Notes under the pieces: model-generated
Databases searched by the model: none
What the model was told of the DNA's origin: nothing
The model's input: the letters and a program-made list of their open reading frames with translations, nothing else
Program-made: the position numbers and the translations under genes
Part shown: piece by piece, positions 7,364 through 13,286 of the stretch
How positions within the stretch are numbered: the first letter of the stretch is position 1
How the letters are laid out: each line of letters opens with the position of its first letter
Assembly (NCBI GenBank): GCA_015487755.1
Contig: WFPG01000210.1
Coordinates: 1 to 13,286, forward strand
Length of the DNA stretch: 13,286 nt
Reading direction: 5' to 3'
From: Acidobacteriota bacterium
GTDB lineage: Bacteria; Acidobacteriota; Holophagae; Thermotomaculales; Thermotomaculaceae

Positions 7364-9439
7364 TTAAATCTCCCTGAAAACAAAACCGTTTTTTACCAAC
7401 AACTCTTCAAAAACAAGCTTTGCCTCACGGGATTCAAGGGTAATCTCCAACTCTTCCTTTTCTTTATCAACCTTAAAAGCGCTAACTATAGACGCTTCGC
7501 TTACAAGGGAAATCAATTCCCCTCTACACCTCGGGCATTTCAAATTCTCAATTGCGTATTTTAGCGAAACAGTTTCAACCTTGCCGTTTAAAAACACCTT
7601 GCCTGTGGTTTTAAGGTAAGAATCGGTTTTCAAAACTGATTCAATAAACACTTTGTCTTTTATCTTCTCTTTTACAGGCTCTATTCCGTACCCTTTTAAC
7701 TCAAGCAATTGCTCAACACTTTGCCCGTGAGAAACAAAGTCAAAATCAAAACTATTCTTGCCCTTCACATTAACCCAAACACTTGCTGTTTCCCCGAAAA
7801 GGTTGTGAATATTCCCCAGTGTTTTCTGGTAAGCACCTGTTAAAAACACCCCTAAAAGATATTCCCCGTTGTTGAGTTTGTGCAGTTTAATAACATCGCT
7901 GTACCTTGCAAAATCGACAAATTTATCTATCTTTCCGTCAGAGTCGCAGGTAATATCAACCAGAGTGGCATTTACAACAGGCATTTCATCAAGCCTTTGA
8001 ACAGGGCAAACTGGAAATAATTGCTCAATAGCCCAAAAATCTGGGATTGAATTAAATATTGATAAATTTCCGACATATTTCACCGCAAGCAATGTGTCAA
8101 GGTTTTCCAACTCTTCAGGCAAGTCCTGCATCTTCCTTGAGATAATAGCCGCTTTTTTTACAATATTCCAGAAAAGCACTTCCCCTACAGCCTTTTCCTC
8201 AAGGCTTAACATGCCCTCGTTAAAAAGGGTGTGAAGCCTGTTTTTAAAGTGCACGGCATCGTGGAAGTACTCTCTCAAATTTTGTGAATTTAAAACATCG
8301 TAAGTGTCTTTCAGGTTAAAAAGTATCTCGTTTTTTGAAAAATCATAACCCTCAGGCAAATCGCTTTGCTTAAATAGAGAGGCATACTCAAACACATTGA
8401 AAACAACAAATGAGTGATAGGCAACCATTGCCCTGCCGCTTTCCGTTATAACATAGGGCACATCAATTCCCTTTGCGTCGCACACCTCTTTTAAATGGAA
8501 AACAATGTTGTTTGCATACTCGGTAATGGTGTAGTTTGCGCTTGAAGATGTTGCAGATTTGCTCCCGTCGTAATCAACAGCAAGCCCGCCGCCGAAGTCT
8601 ATGTACTTTATATCAACCCCCATCTTTTTCAACTCGCAGTACAAAACCCCCGACTCATACACCATTTCCTTAATTCTAACGGTATGTGTAATCTGGGAAC
8701 CGATATGTGCATGAAGGAGTTTTACCCTGCCAATCAATCCTTTCTCTTTTAAGAATTCTATTGCCTTTAAAATCTCCATTGCAGTTAAACCGAACTTGGC
8801 GTAGTCTCCCCCCGACATTTCCCATTTGCCGGTACCCCTTGTATGAAGCCTGCACCTGATTCCTATATACGGCAATTTTTCGGTGCCTTTAAAAACCTTT
8901 TCAATTAAAAACAATTCGGAAAACTTGTCTATAACGAGAAAGATTTCGTCAAAGTAAGAAGCAGCCTCTTTAATCAATTTTATATACTCAATATCCTTAA
9001 ACCCGTTGCATATAACCGTTGTCTCTTTATCCGCCTTCTCAATAATTGCACACAACTCCGCTTTTGAGCCTGCCTCAATGCCTATGCCGAACTCTTTTCC
9101 CCCTTTTAAAACCTGTTCCACAACCTTTGCGTCCTGATTAACCTTTACAGGATAAACAGGCTTATACCCCTTTGCCCCTTTAAACTCATTGATTGCTTTA
9201 TTAAAAGAACGGACAATCTTGGCAATTGAGTAATCTATTATCTGCCCGAAGTTAAAGGTAACGGGCAAGGTTAAGTTATAATCTTTTCTTGCCTTTTCTA
9301 CAAGAAGAGGGATTTCAACAAATACATCTTCCCTTTTTGTAGGGTTAACGCAGAGGTTTCCCTTTTCATTTACCGTAAAATACCTTACTCCCCAATCCTT
9401 TATTCTGTAGTAGTTTTCCGGGGTTTCAAGATAGTACAT
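7364..9439 (-). CDS. speA: Biosynthetic arginine decarboxylase SpeA, with C-terminal CxxC extension
   Basis: A PLP-dependent fold III (alanine-racemase-like) decarboxylase that converts arginine to agmatine, the first step of the agmatine route to putrescine and spermidine. Numbered from the ATG at 9439 (691 residues): PLP-lysine motif V-Y-P-V-K-V-N-Q with K99, N-G-F-K-D at 145-149, H-I-G-S-Q at 245-249, phosphate-binding D-F-G-G-G at 281-285, E-S-G-R at 333-336, and D-I-T-C-D-S-D-G at 495-502 with the active-site Cys498. These match E. coli SpeA (658 residues) along nearly the whole length. Beyond the usual end there are about 80 extra residues with a single C-P-R-C pair at 635-638. A TTG three bases upstream (9442) is also in frame, but GAGGAAG four bases before the ATG and the TGATG stop/start overlap with the nitroreductase gene favour ATG. 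The enzyme call is firm; the function of the tail is unknown. Confidence 0.95.
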   Translation of the reverse strand: MYYLETPENYYRIKDWGVRYFTVNEKGNLCVNPTKREDVFVEIPLLVEKARKDYNLTLPVTFNFGQIIDYSIAKIVRSFNKAINEFKGAKGYKPVYPVKVNQDAKVVEQVLKGGKEFGIGIEAGSKAELCAIIEKADKETTVICNGFKDIEYIKLIKEAASYFDEIFLVIDKFSELFLIEKVFKGTEKLPYIGIRCRLHTRGTGKWEMSGGDYAKFGLTAMEILKAIEFLKEKGLIGRVKLLHAHIGSQITHTVRIKEMVYESGVLYCELKKMGVDIKYIDFGGGLAVDYDGSKSATSSSANYTITEYANNIVFHLKEVCDAKGIDVPYVITESGRAMVAYHSFVVFNVFEYASLFKQSDLPEGYDFSKNEILFNLKDTYDVLNSQNLREYFHDAVHFKNRLHTLFNEGMLSLEEKAVGEVLFWNIVKKAAIISRKMQDLPEELENLDTLLAVKYVGNLSIFNSIPDFWAIEQLFPVCPVQRLDEMPVVNATLVDITCDSDGKIDKFVDFARYSDVIKLHKLNNGEYLLGVFLTGAYQKTLGNIHNLFGETASVWVNVKGKNSFDFDFVSHGQSVEQLLELKGYGIEPVKEKIKDKVFIESVLKTDSYLKTTGKVFLNGKVETVSLKYAIENLKCPRCRGELISLVSEASIVSAFKVDKEKEELEITLESREAKLVFEELLVKNGFVFREI

Positions 9440-9945
9440 CAAACTTCCTCAACAATCTCCGATAAGGGTTTTCTATTTCTCTCCCTTTTGCTTTCAGGTT
9501 TAGGATAGCCTAAAGGTGTCATTAAAAAAGGCTCTTCGTCTTCAGGAAGGTTCAAAGCCTCAATCAACTTCTCCCTGTCAAATGCCGCTATATAGCATGT
9601 ACCGAGCCCGATTTCGGCAGCCGCAAGGACAAAGTAATCGGTAATTATTGTAACATCGCACATAAGGTAATCCTCACCGTCTCCCCTCACCCAGTTTGCC
9701 CCCTTTTTCCCTACAAAAACGGCAATTACGGGGGCTTCTTTAAGCCAATCCCTCGCATAGGCTGAACACACCTTTTCTTTCATTTCTTTTGATTTAACAA
9801 TGTAAATCTTCCAGGGCTGCAAATTCTTTGCGGACGGGGCAAGCCTTGCACATTGAAGGATATAGTTTAACTTCTCCTGCTCAACCTCTTTGTCTAAATA
9901 GCCTCTATAACTGAACCTTGAATTTATAATGTCTAAAAGTTTCAT
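9439..9945 (-). CDS. Nitroreductase family flavoprotein
   Basis: A 168-residue FMN-binding, NAD(P)H-dependent reductase-like protein; family members act as dimers in the cytoplasm on nitro compounds, quinones, flavins or enones. Visible signatures: N-S-R-F-S-Y-R-G at 8-15 with R10, S12 and R14 for FMN phosphate, A-P-S-A-K-N-L-Q-P-W at 36-45, the G-L-G-T-C-Y-I-A-A-F segment at 113-122, and P-L-G-Y-P at 144-148 followed by the basic R-K-P-L end. It is at the short end of the family and lacks the long mid-domain insertions of NfsA/NfsB. GGAGGGG stands two bases before the ATG and overlaps the kinase stop codon. The stop overlaps the speA start. Substrate cannot be told from sequence. Confidence 0.9.
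   Translation of the reverse strand: MKLLDIINSRFSYRGYLDKEVEQEKLNYILQCARLAPSAKNLQPWKIYIVKSKEMKEKVCSAYARDWLKEAPVIAVFVGKKGANWVRGDGEDYLMCDVTIITDYFVLAAAEIGLGTCYIAAFDREKLIEALNLPEDEEPFLMTPLGYPKPESKRERNRKPLSEIVEEV
9444..9450 (-). promoter_or_regulatory. Ribosome binding site deciding the speA start
   Basis: On the minus strand GAGGAAG lies four bases before ATG (9439) but only one base before the alternative TTG (9442). The spacing favours the ATG, which overlaps the upstream TGA stop by one base. Confidence 0.6.
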
Positions 9946-9954
9946 AACCCCTCC

Positions 9955-10887
9955 TTACTGTTTTTCATTACAATGAGGACATACCCTTGAATTTACGGAA
10001 ATAATCTTTCCGCAATTCCAGCACCTTTTGTATTTCTTTAATTCCCCTGTCTGCGGGGTGTTTTGAGGCATTATTTTCTCGTCTATCTCCCCTTCGGAAA
10101 CCTTTAATATCGCCTTTTTCAACTCAAGTGGGGTTTTAAACCTTTCGTTTAATGATTTTGCAAGAGCCTTCATTATAACCATAGCCTTGTACTTTGTTAG
10201 CCCTTCCACCTTCAAATCGGGAGATGTAAATAGCCTGTTTTTTGCTTCTTCTTCAATCTTTAAAGGGTTGAAGTTTGAAAATGGAAGTTTACCTACAAGC
10301 AACTCATAAAACATCATCCCTATTGAGTAAACATCAGATTGAAAGGTAGCCTTTCCCTCAAAATGCTCGGGAGCCATATAGGGAGGACAGCCTACCCTTG
10401 TCATTGCGACAGAGTCAACATTTAAGTGCCTTGAAGTGCCGAAATCAGTCATTTTAACCCTTTTGTCCCTTGTTAAAAGTATATTTGCAGGCCTTATATC
10501 CCTGTGAATAATCCCCATACTGTGAGCATACTGCACGGCATCGCAAACCTGAAATATTATTGAAACAGCCTCGTCCCATGTTAGCCTGCCTTTTGCCTTT
10601 AAGTATCTGTCTAAAGCACCGCCTTCAATATACTCGCTTACCATAAAAAAGATATTCTCTCTTCTTTCCGCTGAATACAATTGAACAATGTTTGGGTGCT
10701 GAAGTTTTGCCTGAATTCTTGCCTCTTTGAGCAATTTTTCAAGAGGGTCTGACTGATTGTGAGGCACTTTTATGGCAACCTTCCTTTTAACCCAGGTATC
10801 TATACCTAAATAAACGGAACCGAATCCGCCGCTACCTAATCTCTTTACTATTTTGTACTTTCCTATTGATCCCTTCTCTAACAGCAT
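9955..10887 (-). CDS. Soluble Hanks-type Ser/Thr protein kinase with C-terminal zinc ribbon
   Basis: A 310-residue protein kinase with an almost complete catalytic set: glycine loop G-S-G-G-F-G at 18-23, ATP-anchoring K40 in V-A-I-K, helix-C E55, catalytic H-R-D at 128-130, N135, metal-binding D-F-G at 148-150, and A-P-E at 172-174. Two positions differ from the norm. The catalytic loop reads H-R-D-I-R-P-A-N, with Arg132 where Ser/Thr kinases carry Lys. The P+1 loop reads G-C-P-P-Y, with Cys167 where Thr or Ser is usual. No transmembrane helix, PASTA or other sensor domain follows. The last 22 residues hold a C-x2-C...C-x2-C zinc ribbon (C289, C292, C303, C306), like stand-alone zinc-ribbon tails of cytosolic bacterial proteins. 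The ATG has no clear Shine-Dalgarno; an extended -10-like TGTGTTAAAAT lies just upstream, so it may have its own promoter. Target unknown. Confidence 0.92.
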   Translation of the reverse strand: MLLEKGSIGKYKIVKRLGSGGFGSVYLGIDTWVKRKVAIKVPHNQSDPLEKLLKEARIQAKLQHPNIVQLYSAERRENIFFMVSEYIEGGALDRYLKAKGRLTWDEAVSIIFQVCDAVQYAHSMGIIHRDIRPANILLTRDKRVKMTDFGTSRHLNVDSVAMTRVGCPPYMAPEHFEGKATFQSDVYSIGMMFYELLVGKLPFSNFNPLKIEEEAKNRLFTSPDLKVEGLTKYKAMVIMKALAKSLNERFKTPLELKKAILKVSEGEIDEKIMPQNTPQTGELKKYKRCWNCGKIISVNSRVCPHCNEKQ

Positions 10888-10923
10888 ACTGGAATTTTAA
10901 CACAAAAATCTTTAAGGACAGAC

Positions 10924-11835
10924 TTAATCCACCACTTCCTCAATTCTGCCGCCCTTTTTTGACGCTATTATTACCGCAAGAAATATAAACGCCATACCTA
11001 CCAATTGGACAAGAGAAACAGTTTCCCCGAAAATCAAATAAGCAAAAATAGATGCCCCTATAGGTTCGCCTAAAATTATTATTGCCACAAAATCAGGCTT
11101 TAAGAATTTTAAAACATAGTTAAAACTTGTATGGCCTAATAACTGAGAAACAACGGCAAGAAGAAAAACAAATAGATAAGACTTTACCGAAAAGCCTGTA
11201 AAAATATTCTGCCCCTTCATAAAGGTGAAAGAGGCAAAAAGGGTAATTATAATCAAAATAACCGATGTTATAGTGTATATAACCAGAATATACTCAAATG
11301 TTTCAATCCTTTCCCTTACAATGCTGCCTATAAGAATGTACCCGCTTGCAAATATCGCCCCTAAAACGGCAAGCATATCCCCTAAAACATGGTTTGTTGT
11401 TTCAATTGAAGCACCTGAATACCCTCTTGATATTAAAAAACTTCCTAAAACTGAAAGAACTATGCCGATAACAATCTCTTTTTCAAGTTTGTTTTTTAAT
11501 AAAAGCACAGAAAAAAGCCCCACAAATATAGGGTTTGTTGTAACTAAGGCAACACTGTTTGCAACCGAGGTAAACTTTAAAGAGGTAATCCATGAAACAA
11601 GGTGAAATGCAAGGAAAAATCCCCCCAACACCATTAAAAGCAAATCTTTTTTTTCTATGGATTTTAATTTCACTTTTTTGAAAAATGCAATTGAAATTAA
11701 AATCAGCGATGCAATAGTAAGCCTGAACACGGCAATTGAAAGGGAAGGCATATCTGAACACATTCTTATAAAAACGGCTGATAATGAAATTGAGATTATC
11801 CCTACAATTAACACAAAAACCGTTCTTAAATTCAT
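10924..11835 (-). CDS. EamA/DMT superfamily transporter (RhaT/YdcZ-type metabolite exporter family)
   Basis: A 303-residue inner-membrane protein with ten predicted hydrophobic helices at about 4-23, 31-51, 66-84, 90-112, 118-137, 151-170, 181-203, 219-239, 247-267 and 274-292. This is the two-fold EamA repeat of the drug/metabolite transporter superfamily. The first repeat ends with T-N-P-I-F-V-G-L-F and the second with the typical L-G-E-P-I-G-A-S...F-G-E signature at 255-271. Family members export amino acids, metabolites or drugs by ion exchange; the substrate is not predictable here. It is the first gene of the minus-strand cluster. The start is supported by GGGGGA shortly before the ATG and by a plausible promoter in the divergent region. 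The kinase gene begins 36 bp after its stop, the largest gap in the cluster. Confidence 0.92.
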   Translation of the reverse strand: MNLRTVFVLIVGIISISLSAVFIRMCSDMPSLSIAVFRLTIASLILISIAFFKKVKLKSIEKKDLLLMVLGGFFLAFHLVSWITSLKFTSVANSVALVTTNPIFVGLFSVLLLKNKLEKEIVIGIVLSVLGSFLISRGYSGASIETTNHVLGDMLAVLGAIFASGYILIGSIVRERIETFEYILVIYTITSVILIIITLFASFTFMKGQNIFTGFSVKSYLFVFLLAVVSQLLGHTSFNYVLKFLKPDFVAIIILGEPIGASIFAYLIFGETVSLVQLVGMAFIFLAVIIASKKGGRIEEVVD

Positions 11836-11852
11836 ACTTTCCCCCGTCCACT

Positions 11853-11880
11853 ATAATACCCTAAAACACAGTTAAAACAA
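11853..11880 (-). promoter_or_regulatory. Candidate promoter of the minus-strand operon
   Basis: Read on the minus strand, TTGTTT (11875-11880), a 16-bp spacer and TATTAT (11853-11858) form a sigma-70-like promoter with a weak -35 box. It leaves a leader of only about 10-15 bases before the EamA-family gene. An alternative -10 is TATAGT at 11850-11855. Confidence 0.45.
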
Positions 11881-11900
11881 CAGGCAAAGCCCTATCTTTA

Positions 11901-11909
11901 TGTTATAAT
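11901..11909 (+). promoter_or_regulatory. Extended -10 promoter of the lysine-ketoglutarate reductase gene
   Basis: TGTTATAAT is a perfect TATAAT with an upstream TG, an extended -10 element. No good -35 hexamer is present at 16-18 bp (CAGGCA at 17 bp), which fits extended -10 promoters. Transcription would start near 11915, giving a leader of about 20 bases with GGAGGGG at 11926-11932. Confidence 0.6.
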
Positions 11910-11934
11910 TAAAAAAAACAATTTCGGAGGGGCA

Positions 11935-13224
11935 ATGATATTAGGAATTAGAAATGAAGACAAAAGCAAATGGGAAAGAAGGGTGCCTTTAATACCTGAA
12001 CACATAAAAAGGCTGATTGAAGAGGGACATAAAGTAATTGTTGAGCCTTCAACCCATAGATATATAGAAAACTCAGAGTTTGAAAAAGCGGGGGCAATGG
12101 TAACAAAAAATATAAACAACGCTGACATTATTATCGGGGTAAAAGAAATCCCCAAAGAAAAGATTGAAAAAGATAAAATTTACATGTTTTTCTCCCACAC
12201 AATTAAAGGGCAGGAATACAATATGCCTATGTTAAAAACCCTTCTTGAAAAAAACTGCACTCTTATTGACTATGAATTGATAAAGGATACTATAACAGGG
12301 GAAAGGCTAATATTCTTCGGCAGGTTTGCAGGCATTGCAGGGATGATAGAAACCTTATACGCCGCAGGGCAGAAGTATAAAATGTTAGGGTATGACACCC
12401 CTTTATCAAAGGTTAAAAGGGCTTATGAATACAAATCTGTTGCCCACGCAAAAAGAGAAATAAGTGAAATAGGGGATGAGATAAGGAAAAAAGGGTTGCC
12501 TGAAGAATTGCTTCCGCTGACAATTGGAATAACAGGCTACGGCCATGTTTCAAGGGGAGCATGGGAAATACTTGATTTGCTCCATGTTGAAGAAATCACC
12601 CCGGGGCAACTTCTAAACGGATATTTTGACACAAAAAAACCTATAATTTACAAAATAGTTTTCAGAATTTACCACTTTGTAAAGCCTTTAAAACAGGAAT
12701 TTACATTTAAACACTATTATGAACACCCTGAACTTTACTCCCCTGACTTTAAAAAATACATTCCCAAACTCTCAATACTTGTAAACGGCATTTACTGGGA
12801 CCCGAGGTATCCGAAATTGATTACCTTAGAAGATTTTAAAGAGTTATGGTTAAAAGGAAATAGAAAGTTAAAAGTCATAGGGGACATCACCTGCGATGTA
12901 AACGGTTCAATTGAGTTAACTGTAAGGGACGGAGACCCTGACGAGGGGTTTTTAACCTACATCCCTGAAGAAGATAAATTCGTTGACGAAATTGTTGAAA
13001 AAGGTGCAACAGATATGGTTGTAACCATACTTCCAAGCGAATTGCCGAAAGACTCTTCAGAGTACTTTTCGTCCGTGCTTGTAAACCTTATAAAACCTGT
13101 TTTAAACGCAGATTTCAATGTATCTTATGAGAAATTGCAGTTGCCTACCGAAATCAAAAAAGCAATTATATGCCACAAAGGGGAGTTAACACCTGATTAT
13201 AAATACCTTGAGGATTTTCTTTAA
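11935..13224 (+). CDS. Stand-alone lysine-ketoglutarate reductase (LOR) domain protein, LKR/SDH family
   Basis: A 429-residue protein matching the N-terminal lysine-oxoglutarate reductase half of the bifunctional lysine-degrading enzyme (human AASS). That half joins lysine and 2-oxoglutarate to saccharopine with NADPH. Matching segments run the full length: W-E-R-R-V-P-L-I-P at 13-21, G-V-K-E-I-P at 68-73, F-F-S-H-T-I-K at 85-91, G-R-F-A-G-I-A-G-M-I at 129-138, the nucleotide-binding G-Y-G-H-V-S-R-G-A at 201-209, N-G-I-Y-W-D-P at 284-290, and G-D-I-T-C-D-V-N-G-S-I-E at 316-327. K70 and H88 sit like the catalytic Lys/His pair of the AlaDH/saccharopine dehydrogenase fold. The C-terminal saccharopine dehydrogenase half is absent and no partner gene is in the window. 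GGAGGGG lies two bases before the ATG. Alanine dehydrogenase or PntA were considered, but the NGIYWD and DITCD motifs are LOR-specific. The role could be lysine breakdown or, less likely, synthesis. Confidence 0.88.
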   Translation: MILGIRNEDKSKWERRVPLIPEHIKRLIEEGHKVIVEPSTHRYIENSEFEKAGAMVTKNINNADIIIGVKEIPKEKIEKDKIYMFFSHTIKGQEYNMPMLKTLLEKNCTLIDYELIKDTITGERLIFFGRFAGIAGMIETLYAAGQKYKMLGYDTPLSKVKRAYEYKSVAHAKREISEIGDEIRKKGLPEELLPLTIGITGYGHVSRGAWEILDLLHVEEITPGQLLNGYFDTKKPIIYKIVFRIYHFVKPLKQEFTFKHYYEHPELYSPDFKKYIPKLSILVNGIYWDPRYPKLITLEDFKELWLKGNRKLKVIGDITCDVNGSIELTVRDGDPDEGFLTYIPEEDKFVDEIVEKGATDMVVTILPSELPKDSSEYFSSVLVNLIKPVLNADFNVSYEKLQLPTEIKKAIICHKGELTPDYKYLEDFL

Positions 13225-13286
13225 TTTAATTCCGCCTCTTTCTTTATTTTTTTGTACATATTAAAGGTGTAACCTATAGTAATTAC
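13221..13286 (-). CDS. Possible 3' end of a convergent gene, cut by the window edge
   Basis: On the minus strand a reading frame enters from the right edge and stays open for 21 codons to a TAA at 13221-13223. That stop overlaps the LOR stop codon (13222-13224) on the other strand. The residues (VITIGYTFNMYKKIKKEAELN) end with a lysine-rich tail after an alternating hydrophobic segment, which is plausible for a protein C-terminus but unrecognised. Being open over 66 bases is weak evidence by itself, so this is tentative. No terminator hairpin separates the two converging frames. Confidence 0.35.
   Translation of the reverse strand, partial: VITIGYTFNMYKKIKKEAELN

Noticed and set aside
11225..11605. 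126-codon open frame on the plus strand
   Set aside because: It is antisense to the EamA transporter, whose ten helices are unambiguous, and has no ribosome binding site or family resemblance.
11898..12155. Hydrophobic 85-codon minus-strand frame
   Set aside because: It is antisense to the start of the LOR gene and covers its promoter; hydrophobicity is the expected mirror of lysine/glutamate-rich coding DNA.
11935..13224. Alanine dehydrogenase or transhydrogenase alpha subunit
   Set aside because: The N-terminal ERR-x-P motif is shared, but NGIYWD, GDITCDVNGSIE and full-length similarity match the lysine-ketoglutarate reductase domain.
13225..13260. T-rich stretch after the LOR gene as a terminator
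   Set aside because: There is a T-run at 13244-13253 but no GC-rich inverted repeat before it.

Overview
This window is a stretch of AT-rich bacterial chromosome. Clear Shine-Dalgarno sites, a Sec-type signal peptide, a Gram-negative-type SpeA arginine decarboxylase and a Hanks-type Ser/Thr kinase all point to Bacteria. Nothing in it fixes the phylum; a deep-branching, diderm, possibly thermophilic lineage is only a guess from the lysine-rich proteins and gene content. I see no tRNA, rRNA, insertion sequence, prophage gene or CRISPR array.

Left part (37-5898, + strand): one very large gene for a secreted 1953-residue modular protein. It runs signal peptide, ten DxDGDGD calcium-loop (FG-GAP/VCBS-type) propeller repeats, a long string of fibronectin type III modules broken by one invasin/Big-like beta-sandwich, and a C-terminal section with four diverged copies of a roughly 100-residue domain arranged as two pairs around one more FN3 module. 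A strong hairpin-plus-T terminator follows it.

Middle part (5943-11835, - strand): six tightly packed genes that look like one operon. In transcription order they are an EamA/DMT-family membrane transporter, a soluble Ser/Thr protein kinase with a C-terminal zinc ribbon, a small nitroreductase-family flavoprotein, biosynthetic arginine decarboxylase (SpeA) with an unusual C-terminal CxxC extension, a TatD-type metal-dependent hydrolase and a TcdA/MoeB-like E1-type enzyme. Junctions are 36 bp, 9 bp, a 1-nt stop/start overlap, 0 bp and a 19-bp overlap. The last gene stops inside the T-tract of the terminator shared with the big surface-protein gene.

Right part (11836-13286): a 99-bp divergent promoter region separates the operon from a + strand gene for a stand-alone lysine-ketoglutarate reductase (LOR) domain protein, homologous to the N-terminal half of the bifunctional lysine-degrading enzyme LKR/SDH (AASS). 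At the right edge, a possible minus-strand reading frame ends on the same bases as the LOR stop codon and runs out of the window.

Most genes are recognisable housekeeping or metabolic families. The least ordinary items are the architecture of the giant surface protein (a 7+3 propeller duplication with an exact 400-residue offset, and a four-copy C-terminal domain), the CxxC tail on SpeA, and the grouping of a zinc-ribbon kinase and a transporter with SpeA.
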